Shown in pieces: positions 1 through 8,191 of a stretch of DNA of 35,219 nucleotides (position 1 is the first letter of the stretch; each line of letters begins with the position of its first letter). The stretch is taken from positions 1-35,219 of the forward strand of contig NZ_KZ626927.1 in NCBI RefSeq assembly GCF_002911015.1. Reading direction: 5' to 3'. The notes under the pieces are model-generated. The model had not been told where the DNA came from and made no database searches. It saw only the letters and a program-made list of their open reading frames with translations. Made by a program: the position numbers and the translations under genes. The DNA comes from Streptomyces populi (GTDB taxonomy: Bacteria > Actinomycetota > Actinomycetes > Streptomycetales > Streptomycetaceae).

Positions 1-114
1 TGGTCATAGCGTGAGGGAAACGCCCGGTTACATTCCGAACCCGGAAGCTAAGCCTCACAGCGCCGATGGTACTGCAGGGGGGACCCTGTGGGAGAGTAGG
101 ACACCGCCGAACAA
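1..114 (+). rRNA. rrf: 5S ribosomal RNA, 3' part
   Basis: The first ~112 bases match actinobacterial 5S rRNA, including the GGTCATAGCGTGAGGGAAAC block, the CCGAACCCGGAAGCTAAGC loop B/C region and the GGGAGAGTAGGACACCGCC 3' strand. The first several bases of the molecule lie outside the window, so the gene is truncated at the left edge. It is the last gene of an rRNA operon reading rightward. The exact 3' end (112-114) is estimated from the closing stem. Confidence 0.97.
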
Positions 115-121
115 ATTTTAG

Positions 122-168
122 AGCTCCGGCTCTCGAGAGAACTCTCTCGAGAGCCGGAGCTTTTTTGT
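122..168 (+). terminator. Rho-independent terminator of the rRNA operon
   Basis: A perfect 19-bp inverted repeat (122-140 with 143-161) is followed by a T-run (TTTTTTGTTTT). It lies directly after the 5S gene and is the only classical U-tract terminator in the window. Confidence 0.95.
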
Positions 169-240
169 TTTCCGGCAGAGTTTTTCGACGACGTCCTCGC
201 TCTTGCCTCCCCCTCTGCCCTGCGGCGCCCAGGCTGCGGG

Positions 241-246
241 TAAGGT
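241..246 (+). promoter_or_regulatory. Candidate -10 for the cardiolipin synthase gene
   Basis: TAAGGT fits the TANNNT -10 of the housekeeping sigma factor and lies about 40 bases before the GTG start. No good -35 is visible. It would separate the next gene from the terminated rRNA transcript. Confidence 0.35.
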
Positions 247-287
247 CAGGGGGCATCGTTGGCTCGTTTCCCACAGGAGGCCCCCGG

Positions 288-896
288 GTGGAGGTCCAGG
301 AGACCCGCGTTCAGACGGACCGGGTCCTCACCATCCCGAACATCCTCAGCATGGCGCGCCTCGCCGGCGTACCCCTCTTCCTGTGGTTGATCCTCAGGCC
401 GGAGTTCGGTGGTCCCAACAGCGACGGTTGGGCGCTGCTCGTCCTCATGCTGAGCGGTGTCAGCGACTATCTGGACGGCAAGCTCGCCCGGCGCTGGAAC
501 CAGATCAGCAGCCTCGGCCGGCTGCTGGATCCCGCGGCCGACCGGCTCTACATCCTGTCGACGCTCGTCGGGCTCACCTGGCGCGAGATCCTTCCGATCT
601 GGCTCACGGCCGCGCTTCTCGCGCGCGAGCTGGTTCTGCTGGTGATGGTGTGGATCCTCCGGCGCCACGGCTATCCGCCCCCGCAGGTGAACTTCCTCGG
701 GAAGGCGGCCACCTTCAACCTGATGTACGCCTTCCCGTTGTTGCTGCTCAGTGACGCGAGCGGTTGGATCGCGACACTCGGCGCCATTTTCGGATGGGCG
801 TTCGCCGGATGGGGTACAACCCTCTATTGGTGGGCAGGAGTCCTCTACGTGGTGCAGGTCCGCCGGTTGATCCGGGCGGATGCCATGGCCGATTGA
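288..896 (+). CDS. CDP-alcohol phosphatidyltransferase, probable eukaryotic-type cardiolipin synthase
   Basis: Membrane enzyme of 202 residues that joins a CDP-activated lipid to an alcohol. The full CDP-alcohol phosphotransferase signature is visible: D60-x2-D63-G64-x2-A67-R68-x8-G77-x3-D81-x3-D85, where the Asp residues bind metal and substrate. Several hydrophobic segments follow. I chose GTG 288 because AGGAGG lies 7 nt upstream; the open frame extends further left but runs back through the terminator and 5S gene. The family includes PgsA and PssA, so the substrate cannot be read from sequence alone. From established knowledge, the Streptomyces coelicolor gene in this position (SCO1389) was shown to be a cardiolipin synthase, and the mycobacterial syntenic gene is called pgsA2. 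The next gene follows after 115 bases in the same direction. The family call is firm and the cardiolipin assignment is inferred from synteny. Confidence 0.9.
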   Translation: MEVQETRVQTDRVLTIPNILSMARLAGVPLFLWLILRPEFGGPNSDGWALLVLMLSGVSDYLDGKLARRWNQISSLGRLLDPAADRLYILSTLVGLTWREILPIWLTAALLARELVLLVMVWILRRHGYPPPQVNFLGKAATFNLMYAFPLLLLSDASGWIATLGAIFGWAFAGWGTTLYWWAGVLYVVQVRRLIRADAMAD

Positions 897-1011
897 GCTC
901 GGCCCGATTGGGCGGTGTAACGCCCCGATGGCCCCCGCTCGAAAACTGCGGGACAATCAGGACGGGTGAAGTCGGCTGTACCGTCGTCTCTTCAAGGAGG
1001 ACGCTTCCGAC

Positions 1012-3507
1012 ATGAAGGCCGTCGTGATGGCCGGAGGCGAAGGCACGCGCCTTCGCCCGATGACCTCGAGCATGCCCAAGCCGCTCTTGCCCGTGGCGAA
1101 CCGCCCGATCATGGAGCACGTGCTCAGGCTGCTCAAAAGGCATGGGCTCAACGAAACCGTCGTCACGGTCCAGTTCCTGGCCTCATTGGTCAAGAACTAT
1201 TTCGGTGACGGCGAAGAGCTCGGCATGGAGCTCACCTATGCCAATGAGGAGAAGCCACTCGGTACTGCCGGCAGCGTCAAGAACGCCGAGGAGGCGTTGA
1301 AGGACGATGCCTTCCTCGTCATCTCCGGTGATGCCCTTACCGACTTCGATCTCACCGAACTCGTCAACTTCCACAAGGAAAAGGGCGCCCTCGTCACCGT
1401 CTGCCTGACGCGTGTTCCCAATCCGCTGGAATTCGGCATCACCATCGTGGACGAGGAAGGCAAGGTCGAACGCTTCCTGGAGAAGCCGACCTGGGGCCAG
1501 GTCTTCTCGGACACCGTGAACACGGGCATCTACGTCATGGAGCCCGAGGTCTTCGACTACGTCGAGGCCGATGTCTCCGTCGACTGGTCCGGCGACGTCT
1601 TCCCCCAGCTGATGAAGGAAGGCAAGCCCGTTTACGGCTATATCGCCGAGGGCTACTGGGAGGACGTCGGTACTCACGAGAGCTATGTGAAGGCCCAGGC
1701 CGACGTCCTGGAGGGCAAGGTCGACGTCGAGCTCGACGGGTTCGAGATCTCCCCGGGCGTATGGGTGGCCGAGGGTGCGGAGGTGCACCCCGACGCCGTG
1801 CTGCGCGGGCCGCTCTACATCGGTGACTACGCCAAGGTCGAGGCGAACGCCGAGATCCGCGAACACACCGTCGTCGGCTCCAACGTCGTCGTCAAGAGCG
1901 GCGCCTTCCTGCACCGCGCCGTCGTGCACGACAACGTGTACGTCGGGCAGCACAGCAATCTGCGCGGCTGTGTGGTCGGAAAGAACACGGACATCATGCG
2001 GGCCGCCCGGATCGAGGACGGTGCCGTGATCGGCGACGAGTGCCTCGTCGGTGAAGAATCGATCATTCAAGGCAATGTCCGCGTCTATCCGTTCAAGACC
2101 ATCGAGGCCGGCGCCTTCGTCAACACCTCGGTGATCTGGGAGTCGCGCGGCCAGGCCCACCTCTTCGGCGCTCGTGGCGTCTCCGGGATCCTGAACGTCG
2201 AGATCACCCCGGAGCTGGCCGTGCGCCTGGCCGGTGCCTACGCGACGACCCTCAAGAAGGGATCCACCGTCACCACGGCCCGTGACCACTCCCGAGGCGC
2301 TCGCGCGCTGAAGCGGGCGGTGATCTCGGCGTTGCAGGCCAGCGCCATCGACGTACGCGACCTGGAGAACGTACCGCTGCCCGTGGCCCGGCAGCAGACG
2401 GCCCGGGGCAGTGCGGGCGGAATCATGATCCGGACGACACCCGGGGTGCCCGACTCCGTCGACATCATGTTCTTCGACGGGCAGGGCGCCGACCTGTCGC
2501 AGGGCGGCCAGCGGAAGCTGGACCGGGTGTTCGCGCGACAGGAGTACCGGCGTGCCTTCCCCGGCGAGATCGGGGACCTGCACTTCCCCGCGAGCGTCTT
2601 CGACTCGTACACGGGATCGCTGCTGCGCAATGTCGACACCACCGGGATCGCGGATTCCGGGCTGAAGGTGGTCGTCGACGCCTCCAACGGCAGTGCCGGA
2701 CTGGTGCTGCCCAGCCTGCTGGGCAAGCTCGGTGTGGACTCCCTGACCATCAACCCCGGTCTCGACGAGTCCAGGCCGACCGAGACGGCGGAGACGCGCC
2801 GGGCCGGACTGGTGCGGCTGGGTGAGATCGTCGCGTCGGCGCGGGCCGCGTTCGGAGTGCGCTTCGACCCGGTGGGCGAGCGGCTCTCGCTCGTCGACGA
2901 GAAGGGACGGATCGTCGAGGACGACAGGGCCCTGCTCGTGATGCTCGACCTGGTGGCCGCGGAGCGGCGCAGCGGGCGGGTGGCGCTTCCGGTCACGACC
3001 ACACGGATCGCCGAACAGGTGGCGGCGTACCACGGCACGCAGGTGGAGTGGACGACCACGTCGCCGGACGACCTGACCCGGGTCGGCCGCGAGGAGTCGA
3101 CGATCTTCGGCGGCGACGCGCGCGGCGGCTTCATCATCCCCGAGTTCAGCGGGGTCTTCGACGGCGCGGCCGCGTTCGTACGGCTCATCGGTCTCGTGGC
3201 GCGGACACAGCTCACGCTCAGCCAGATCGACGCGCGGATTCCCCGGGCACACGTCCTCAAGCGGGACCTCGCGACTCCGTGGGCCGTGAAGGGACTGGTG
3301 ATGCGCAGGGTCGTGGAGGAGGCGGGAGACCGCTTCGTGGACACGACCGACGGTGTCCGGGTCGTGGAGGCGGACGGACGCTGGGTGATGGTGCTGCCCG
3401 ACCCCGCCGAGGCTGTCACGCATCTGTGGGCGGAGGGCCCCGACGACGCTTCCGCGGAGGCCCTGCTCGACGAGTGGTCGGCCGTCGTGGACAGCGCGGG
3501 CCGCTGA
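1012..3507 (+). CDS. Sugar-1-phosphate nucleotidyltransferase with left-handed beta-helix and degenerate phosphomannomutase-like domain
   Basis: Protein of 831 residues starting at ATG 1012, with AAGGAGG 11 nt upstream. Residues 1-~235 form a nucleotidyltransferase domain (GGEGTRLRP and PKPLLPV near the N-terminus, FLEKP later), as in mannose-1-phosphate guanylyltransferases. Residues ~250-370 are hexapeptide (left-handed beta-helix) repeats. Residues ~380-831 resemble phosphomannomutase, but the active-site loops are altered. The TASHNP phosphoserine loop reads RTTPGVP, the DGDADR metal loop reads DPVGER, and the GEESGH sugar loop is not recognisable. The mutase part is therefore probably non-catalytic, perhaps regulatory or structural. 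Annotated homologues are usually called mannose-1-phosphate guanyltransferase (SCO1388 in S. coelicolor). The natural sugar is not decidable from sequence. GDP-mannose supply for envelope glycolipids or glycoproteins is a reasonable inference. Confidence 0.88.
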   Translation: MKAVVMAGGEGTRLRPMTSSMPKPLLPVANRPIMEHVLRLLKRHGLNETVVTVQFLASLVKNYFGDGEELGMELTYANEEKPLGTAGSVKNAEEALKDDAFLVISGDALTDFDLTELVNFHKEKGALVTVCLTRVPNPLEFGITIVDEEGKVERFLEKPTWGQVFSDTVNTGIYVMEPEVFDYVEADVSVDWSGDVFPQLMKEGKPVYGYIAEGYWEDVGTHESYVKAQADVLEGKVDVELDGFEISPGVWVAEGAEVHPDAVLRGPLYIGDYAKVEANAEIREHTVVGSNVVVKSGAFLHRAVVHDNVYVGQHSNLRGCVVGKNTDIMRAARIEDGAVIGDECLVGEESIIQGNVRVYPFKTIEAGAFVNTSVIWESRGQAHLFGARGVSGILNVEITPELAVRLAGAYATTLKKGSTVTTARDHSRGARALKRAVISALQASAIDVRDLENVPLPVARQQTARGSAGGIMIRTTPGVPDSVDIMFFDGQGADLSQGGQRKLDRVFARQEYRRAFPGEIGDLHFPASVFDSYTGSLLRNVDTTGIADSGLKVVVDASNGSAGLVLPSLLGKLGVDSLTINPGLDESRPTETAETRRAGLVRLGEIVASARAAFGVRFDPVGERLSLVDEKGRIVEDDRALLVMLDLVAAERRSGRVALPVTTTRIAEQVAAYHGTQVEWTTTSPDDLTRVGREESTIFGGDARGGFIIPEFSGVFDGAAAFVRLIGLVARTQLTLSQIDARIPRAHVLKRDLATPWAVKGLVMRRVVEEAGDRFVDTTDGVRVVEADGRWVMVLPDPAEAVTHLWAEGPDDASAEALLDEWSAVVDSAGR

Positions 3508-3523
3508 AACGATCTTCACTCGT

Positions 3524-3565
3524 ACGTGTCGGACAAGTGCCCCCAAGGGGGCCTGTCCGGCACGT
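3524..3565 (+). terminator. GC-rich hairpin after the nucleotidyltransferase gene
   Basis: Long near-perfect stem: ACGTG-T-CGGACA pairs with TGTCCG-G-CACGT, and the inner GCCCCC pairs with GGGGGC around an AA loop. There is no T-run, as is usual for Streptomyces terminators. It lies 17 bases after the stop codon and ~40 before the DUF881 start, so it may separate the two transcription units or attenuate read-through. Confidence 0.7.
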
Positions 3566-3605
3566 CGGTGGGGCCATTCGGAGGTAGCACCCGCGACGTG
3601 CGACG

Positions 3606-4511
3606 ATGTGCGGCATGCCGCAGCAGCCCCCCGTTCGGAGCAGCGCTCCACGCCCCTCGCGCCCGGACGCCTCCATGTCGCTGCTCACCAACGTCATGGA
3701 CCACAGCCTCGACGAGGGGTACGCCGAGGCGGCGGCCCGCAAGGAGGCGGACGGCGTCGGCGGCCTGCCGAAGACGCTCCGGGCCAAACTGGGTCTTGCC
3801 GCGGGTCTGGTGCTCGCCGCGCTCGTGGTCACCGTGGGGGCGGCGAACGCCCGGCTGGCGGCTCCCGTCGTCGCCAAGGAGCGCCAGGAGCTCATCGACC
3901 GCATCGAGCGCGAGACGGCGGCCGCGGACAAGCTGGAGAGCGGCGTCGACACCCTGCGTGCCGACGTGAGCGCCCGCCAGCGCGCGGCGCTGAAGAAGGA
4001 CGGCGGAGACCAGGCCGATCTCGTGAGCATCCTGTCCGGTGCCACCGATGTGCACGGACCGGGTGTGAGGCTCGTCGTCGACGACGCCAAGGAGGCCAGC
4101 GAGGGCGGTGACGGCAGCAATCCGCGGGAGACCTCGGGTTTCTCCGACACCGGACGGGTGCGGGACCGTGACATGCAGCGCGTGGTCAACGGCCTGTGGG
4201 AGTCCGGTGCCGAGGCCGTCTCCGTCAATGGACAGCGGCTGACCGCCCTGTCGGCCATCAGGGCCGCGGGTGACGCGATACTGGTCGACAACAAGCCGCT
4301 GGTGCCGCCGTACACGGTGCTCGCGGTGGGGGACGGCCAGCGGCTCAGCACCAGGTTCCAGAACAGCGCCGACGGGCTGTACCTGCATGCCCTGCAGGAG
4401 AACTACGGCATCAGGACCAGCATCTCCGCCGAGGGGGACGTCCGGTTGTCCGCCGCACCGAGTGTGATCGTACGTACAGCAGAGCCGAGAACAGAGAAGG
4501 GCACACCGTGA
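3606..4511 (+). CDS. DUF881 family membrane-anchored protein (first copy)
   Basis: Protein of 301 residues if it starts at ATG 3606. It has a cytoplasmic N-terminus, one transmembrane helix around residues 60-82 (LAAGLVLAALVVTVGAA), a short charged helical stretch (KERQELIDRIERETAAADK), then the DUF881 domain. The domain ends with the usual GIRTSI segment. DUF881 proteins resemble YlxW/YlxX of Bacillus and sit next to sbp and division genes; their function is unknown. The start is uncertain: GGAGGT lies 20 nt from ATG 3606, and MSLLTNVMDHSLDEGY at 3675 is also possible. The stop overlaps the GTG of the next gene by 4 nt (GTGA), which indicates translational coupling. It corresponds in order to mycobacterial Rv1823. 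Confidence 0.88.
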   Translation: MCGMPQQPPVRSSAPRPSRPDASMSLLTNVMDHSLDEGYAEAAARKEADGVGGLPKTLRAKLGLAAGLVLAALVVTVGAANARLAAPVVAKERQELIDRIERETAAADKLESGVDTLRADVSARQRAALKKDGGDQADLVSILSGATDVHGPGVRLVVDDAKEASEGGDGSNPRETSGFSDTGRVRDRDMQRVVNGLWESGAEAVSVNGQRLTALSAIRAAGDAILVDNKPLVPPYTVLAVGDGQRLSTRFQNSADGLYLHALQENYGIRTSISAEGDVRLSAAPSVIVRTAEPRTEKGTP

Positions 4512-4840
4512 TCGCCGTACTGGGCCTCGTCGTGGGAGTCGTGGCTGGACTGTTGGTCCGTCCCGAGGTCCCGGCGGTCGTCGAGCCTTACCTTCCGATC
4601 GCCGTAGTGGCGGCGCTCGACGCCGTGTTCGGGGGTCTGCGCGCGATGCTCGACGGCATCTTCGACGACAAGGTCTTCGTGGTCTCGTTCCTGTCGAACG
4701 TGGTCGTCGCCGCGCTGATCGTTTTCCTGGGTGACAAGTTGGGTGTGGGTGCCCAGCTGTCCACGGGTGTCGTGGTCGTCCTCGGCATCCGGATCTTCTC
4801 CAACGCCGCGGCCATCCGTCGGCACGTGTTCCGGGCGTGA
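4508..4840 (+). CDS. sbp: Small basic protein Sbp (DUF1290)
   Basis: Integral membrane protein of 110 residues with three hydrophobic segments: residues ~1-17 (AVLGLVVGVVAGLLV), the middle (AVVAALDAVFGGL) and the end (FVVSFLSNVVVAALIVFLG). A basic C-terminal tail (RRHVFRA) follows. The FGGLRAxLDGxFDDKVFVVSF motif is typical of the Sbp/DUF1290 family, found upstream of ftsA-like genes in Bacillus. It starts at GTG 4508, overlapping the upstream DUF881 stop by 4 nt, and its own stop overlaps the next start, so DUF881-sbp-DUF881 form one coupled operon. The role is unknown; the constant pairing suggests a membrane complex with the DUF881 proteins. Confidence 0.93.
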   Translation: MIAVLGLVVGVVAGLLVRPEVPAVVEPYLPIAVVAALDAVFGGLRAMLDGIFDDKVFVVSFLSNVVVAALIVFLGDKLGVGAQLSTGVVVVLGIRIFSNAAAIRRHVFRA

Positions 4841-5697
4841 GGCCGATGAGCAACGAGAACGAGAACGAGGACGGGACCCCCGAGAACCCGCTGCGCAAAG
4901 AGCTGCCGGAAGAGGTCCCCGCGGCCGTGGAGGAGCCCGAGCCGCAGTCGGCCGAGGAGAGTGGCGTGCCGTCGCTGTCCGGCCGCCAGAGGCTGGTCGA
5001 CGGGCTGTGGCCGCCGCGGGTGTCGCGCGCCCAACTCATCGTCGCCGTGCTGCTGTTCGGCCTCGGTTTCGGCCTGGCCGTCCAGGTGGCGTCCAACAGT
5101 GACGGCGACAGCGCGCTGCGTGGCGCGCGTCAGGAAGATCTCGTGCGCATCCTCGATGAACTCGACAGCCGTACTCAGCGTCTTGAGGACGAGAAGCAGG
5201 GTCTCGAGGATCAGCGCACCGAGCTGGAGAACAGCTCGGACCAGGCCGAGGAGGCCCGCAAGCAGACGGTCGAGAAGGAGAAGCAACTCGGCATCCTGGC
5301 GGGCACCGTGGCCGCTCAGGGACCTGGCATCACTTTGACGATCGACGACGCGAAGGGGACGGTCAAAGCGGACATGCTGCTCGACGCCGTCCAGGAGCTG
5401 CGCGCCGCCGGTGCCGAGGCGATCCAGGTGAACGGCGTGCGCGTGGTCGCCGGTACCTATCTGGCCGATTCCGGAAGCGGAGTGAAGGTCGACGGGAACA
5501 AGATCACCCAGCCTTATCGTTTCAAGGTCATCGGCAAGCCGCAGGACCTGGAGCCGGCGCTGAACATTCCGGGAGGCGTGGTGCAGACACTGGAGAAGGA
5601 GCAGGCCACCGTCACGGTGGACCGGTCGACGAAGATCGTCGTCGATGCCTTGCGACCGGCGGAGCGGCCTGACTACGCTCGGTCGTCCTCCCGGTGA
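4837..5697 (+). CDS. DUF881 family membrane-anchored protein (second copy)
   Basis: Protein of 286 residues. The acidic cytoplasmic N-terminus (~50 residues, Glu-rich) precedes one transmembrane helix (LIVAVLLFGLGFGLAVQVAS). A heptad-like coiled coil follows (RTQRLEDEKQGLEDQR... through VEKEKQL), then the DUF881 domain with the PGITLTIDDAKG and GAEAIQVNGVRVV segments. The start may be GTG 4837, which overlaps the sbp stop in GTGA, or ATG 4846; I kept the coupled GTG. It differs from the first copy mainly in its longer coiled coil. The order matches mycobacterial Rv1825. In mycobacteria gcvH follows here; in this window a 190-base non-coding stretch leads to garA instead. Confidence 0.9.
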   Translation: MRPMSNENENEDGTPENPLRKELPEEVPAAVEEPEPQSAEESGVPSLSGRQRLVDGLWPPRVSRAQLIVAVLLFGLGFGLAVQVASNSDGDSALRGARQEDLVRILDELDSRTQRLEDEKQGLEDQRTELENSSDQAEEARKQTVEKEKQLGILAGTVAAQGPGITLTIDDAKGTVKADMLLDAVQELRAAGAEAIQVNGVRVVAGTYLADSGSGVKVDGNKITQPYRFKVIGKPQDLEPALNIPGGVVQTLEKEQATVTVDRSTKIVVDALRPAERPDYARSSSR

Positions 5698-5887
5698 ACG
5701 GCGGTCGGATGAGGGCCGTCGGGCGAGGGCAGGAGGTTGCGGGGGGTCGGCGCACCGAATGGGTGGTGCGTGGTGGAAACTGTCTGGTGGATACGGACGT
5801 TGTGAGGATGTCCGGGTCGACCGGTGTGTTCAATCAGGGTTCGTCCTGCCCCACGGGCGGGTCTGTTTCGGTCAAGGGGAATCGCCC

Positions 5888-6715
5888 GTGAAGTTGTTTG
5901 CGAAGTTGTTCGGCAAGAGCACGCGAGAGGACAGTGGCGACAACGCGACTGCCCGTCACCGCGCACCGCGTCAGGGAGACGCGGAGGCCCAGGGTGGGGA
6001 CCGCCCGCTGTTCCGGGACCAGGTCACCGGTCCCGGTGGTCAGGGCGCGTCGTCTGTTGACCCTGGCCAGCCCGGCCGCATAGGTTTCGGGGAACCGTCA
6101 GCCTCGAGCACGGGTGGAGGGTTCGCCTCCGACCCGTATGCGTCCCATGCCCCTGGTGGGCAGCCGCGGCAGGAGGATCCGTCCATGTCGGCCCAGGTGT
6201 GTACGAGGTGCGGGAACCGCAACGCGGAGAACAGCCGGTTCTGTTCCAACTGCGGCGCGCCGCTGCGGGGCGGACCGGAGCGTCCGTCGGAGACGACGTC
6301 CACGATCTCCATCTCCGGCATCGAGGCCTACGACGCCGAGGTGACGGGCCAGACGCCGTCGCCGATGCTCTCCCCGGAGGCACAGGCGGCCGTCGACGCG
6401 CTGCCGGTCGGTTCGGCGCTCCTGGTGGTGCGCCGTGGCCCCAATTCGGGCAGCCGCTTCCTGCTGGACGGTGAGCTGACCACGGCCGGGCGTCATCCGC
6501 AGAGCGACATCTTCCTCGACGACGTGACGGTGTCGCGTCGGCACGTGGAGTTCCGTCGCGTCGCGGACGGTTCGTTCACGGTCGCCGACGTCGGCAGCCT
6601 GAACGGCACGTACGTCAACCGGGAGCGGATCGACCAGGTCCCTCTGTCCAACGGTGACGAGGTGCAGATCGGCAAGTACCGGCTGGTGTTCTACGCGAGC
6701 CAGCGGGGCATCTGA
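5888..6715 (+). CDS. garA: GarA/OdhI-type FHA regulator with N-terminal zinc ribbon
   Basis: Protein of 275 residues from GTG 5888 (AAGGGGA just upstream). The C-terminal FHA domain (~residues 175-268) is nearly textbook GarA: SALLVVRRGPNSGSRFLLDG, AGR(202)HPQSDIFLDDVTVS(216)RRH(219) and GSLN(239)GTYVNRE. R202, S216 and N239 are the phosphopeptide-binding positions. Upstream is the GarA-type phosphorylation motif E135-T-T-S138. GarA and OdhI are phosphorylated there by PknB/PknG-type kinases, and the FHA domain then closes on its own tail. Unphosphorylated protein restrains 2-oxoglutarate dehydrogenase and controls glutamate metabolism. Unlike mycobacterial GarA, this protein has ~100 extra N-terminal residues and a C4 zinc ribbon (C105, C108, C119, C122) just before ETTS. 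The neighbouring sbp-DUF881 and MerR genes match the mycobacterial garA locus. Confidence 0.92.
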   Translation: MKLFAKLFGKSTREDSGDNATARHRAPRQGDAEAQGGDRPLFRDQVTGPGGQGASSVDPGQPGRIGFGEPSASSTGGGFASDPYASHAPGGQPRQEDPSMSAQVCTRCGNRNAENSRFCSNCGAPLRGGPERPSETTSTISISGIEAYDAEVTGQTPSPMLSPEAQAAVDALPVGSALLVVRRGPNSGSRFLLDGELTTAGRHPQSDIFLDDVTVSRRHVEFRRVADGSFTVADVGSLNGTYVNRERIDQVPLSNGDEVQIGKYRLVFYASQRGI

Positions 6716-6751
6716 CCCTCCCCCAATTCCGTCCGGGGGGACACCGAGGGA

Positions 6752-7513
6752 ATGTCCATGCTTCAAACACCGAGCGGCGGTGCCGGCAGCGGTACCGCCG
6801 CCGCGGACAGTGGGCTGATGAGCATCGGTGCGGTGCTGAGCCTGCTGCGCGACGAGTTCCCCGAAGTCACCATCTCCAAGATCAGGTTCCTGGAGTCCGA
6901 GGGGCTGGTCGAGCCGCAGCGGACTCCTTCGGGATACCGCAAGTTCAGCGCGGACGATGTCGAGCGCCTCGCTCACGTCCTGCGGATGCAGCGCGACCAC
7001 TACCTCCCGCTGAAGGTGATCCGTGAGCACCTGGACGCCCTGGCGCGCGGTGAGCAGGTGCGCCTGCCCTCCGTGGGTCGCCAGCGCGACGCGGGTGAGG
7101 GAGAACCCCTCGGGGAGCTCTACGGCGAGCCCGAGGGGCCCACGGTGGCCCGGGTGGGCCGTGAGGAGCTGCTGGCCGCCGCGGAGATCGGTGAGCAGCA
7201 GCTCCAGGAGTGGGAGTCGTACGGACTGATCGGCCCCCTGCCCGACGGGGTCTACGACGCGGAGGCGGTGACCGTCGCCGCGCTCGTCGTCGAGCTGGGG
7301 CGCTTCGGGATCGAGCCGCGTCATCTGCGGGCGATGAAGGCCGCGGCGGAGCGCGACGCGGGACTGGTGGACCAGGTGGTGGCCCCCCTGCGGCGCCACC
7401 GCAACCCGCAGACCCGGGCGCACGCGGAGGCCCGTACGAAGGAGCTCGCGGGTCTCACGGTGAAGCTGCACGCGGCGCTCGTGCAGACCGCGCTGGGTGT
7501 GCGGTTGCGCTGA
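6752..7513 (+). CDS. MerR family transcriptional regulator (Rv1828-like)
   Basis: Protein of 253 residues with an N-terminal winged helix-turn-helix (residues ~25-95: GAVLSLLRDEFPEVTISKIR, then GLVEPQRTPSGYRKFSADDV). A linker and a C-terminal domain of ~120 residues follow (EELLAAAEIGEQQLQEWESYG onward). No cysteine cluster is present for metal sensing. Order and sequence style match mycobacterial Rv1828, the MerR protein after garA. ATG 6752 is used; ATG 6758 (MLQTPSGG) is equally possible because the upstream GAGGG serves both. Only 36 bases separate it from garA, so the two are probably cotranscribed. Confidence 0.9.
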   Translation: MSMLQTPSGGAGSGTAAADSGLMSIGAVLSLLRDEFPEVTISKIRFLESEGLVEPQRTPSGYRKFSADDVERLAHVLRMQRDHYLPLKVIREHLDALARGEQVRLPSVGRQRDAGEGEPLGELYGEPEGPTVARVGREELLAAAEIGEQQLQEWESYGLIGPLPDGVYDAEAVTVAALVVELGRFGIEPRHLRAMKAAAERDAGLVDQVVAPLRRHRNPQTRAHAEARTKELAGLTVKLHAALVQTALGVRLR

Positions 7514-7586
7514 TCCGCGCCACCGGCGCGGGCGTGGATCGTCCACCCGTTCTGTGCCCGACTACCCAAACGTCCCGGGCACGGCC

Positions 7587-7592
7587 TAGGGT
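7587..7592 (+). promoter_or_regulatory. -10 element giving a leaderless mRNA for the nuclease-family gene
   Basis: TAGGGT is followed by six bases (TGCTGT) and then the GTG start at 7599. No Shine-Dalgarno sequence is present. In actinobacteria TANNNT at this distance typically starts transcription at the start codon. Confidence 0.55.
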
Positions 7593-7598
7593 TGCTGT

Positions 7599-8072
7599 GT
7601 GAACGAGCTCGATGTCGTAGGTGTCCGGGTCGAAATGCCCTCCAACCAACCGATCGTGCTTCTGCGTGAAGTGGGAGGCGACCGTTACCTCCCCATCTGG
7701 ATCGGACCGGGGGAGGCGACGGCGATCGCCTTCGCCCAGCAGGGCATGGCCCCGGCGCGACCGCTGACCCACGACCTGTTCAAGGACGTGCTGGAAGCCG
7801 TCGGCCAGGAACTCACCGAAGTGCGCATCACCGACCTGCGTGAGGGTGTCTTCTACGCCGAGCTCGTCTTCGCCAGCGGGGTCGAGGTGAGTGCCAGACC
7901 GTCCGACGCCATAGCGCTCGCGCTGCGCACCGGGACGCCGATCTACGGCAGCGACGGGGTGCTCGACGACGCGGGCATCGCCATCCCGGACGAGCAGGAG
8001 GACGAGGTGGAGAAGTTCCGCGAGTTCCTCGACCAGATCTCGCCCGAGGACTTCGGCACCAACAGCCAGTGA
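7599..8072 (+). CDS. Bifunctional nuclease (BFN/DUF151) family protein
   Basis: Protein of 157 residues covering the complete BFN domain: LLREVGGDRYLPIWIGPGEA near the N-terminus, RPLTHDLFKDVLEA, and SARPSDAIALALRTGTPIY in the middle. An acidic C-terminal tail (EQEDEVEKFREFL) follows. DUF151 proteins were named for a plant member with DNase and RNase activity; the bacterial role is unknown. The position between two MerR genes is conserved with Rv1829 of Mycobacterium. It starts at GTG 7599, chosen because of the leaderless promoter arrangement and the absence of any ribosome-binding site. Confidence 0.93.
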   Translation: MNELDVVGVRVEMPSNQPIVLLREVGGDRYLPIWIGPGEATAIAFAQQGMAPARPLTHDLFKDVLEAVGQELTEVRITDLREGVFYAELVFASGVEVSARPSDAIALALRTGTPIYGSDGVLDDAGIAIPDEQEDEVEKFREFLDQISPEDFGTNSQ

Positions 8073-8191
8073 GGCGGCCTGACGGACGATCTCTCCGGGG
8101 GCATTTGCCTGTGGTGAGTGTGGTGTGCCGCGGCCCGCGCCGAGAGCATTCGGCTAGCCTTTCCCCGCGGTAGGGCACGGGAAACCACTCT

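Noticed and set aside
1183..3651. Long minus-strand open frame opposite the nucleotidyltransferase gene
   Set aside because: It mirrors a clear gene in another frame. The translation is His/Arg/Val-rich with no family motifs, a normal by-product of high third-position GC.
5694..5891. Possible 65-residue gene overlapping the DUF881 stop (GTGA) and the garA start
   Set aside because: The GTGA overlap is tempting and this is the slot of gcvH in mycobacteria, but the translation has no lipoyl motif, weak codon bias and no visible family.
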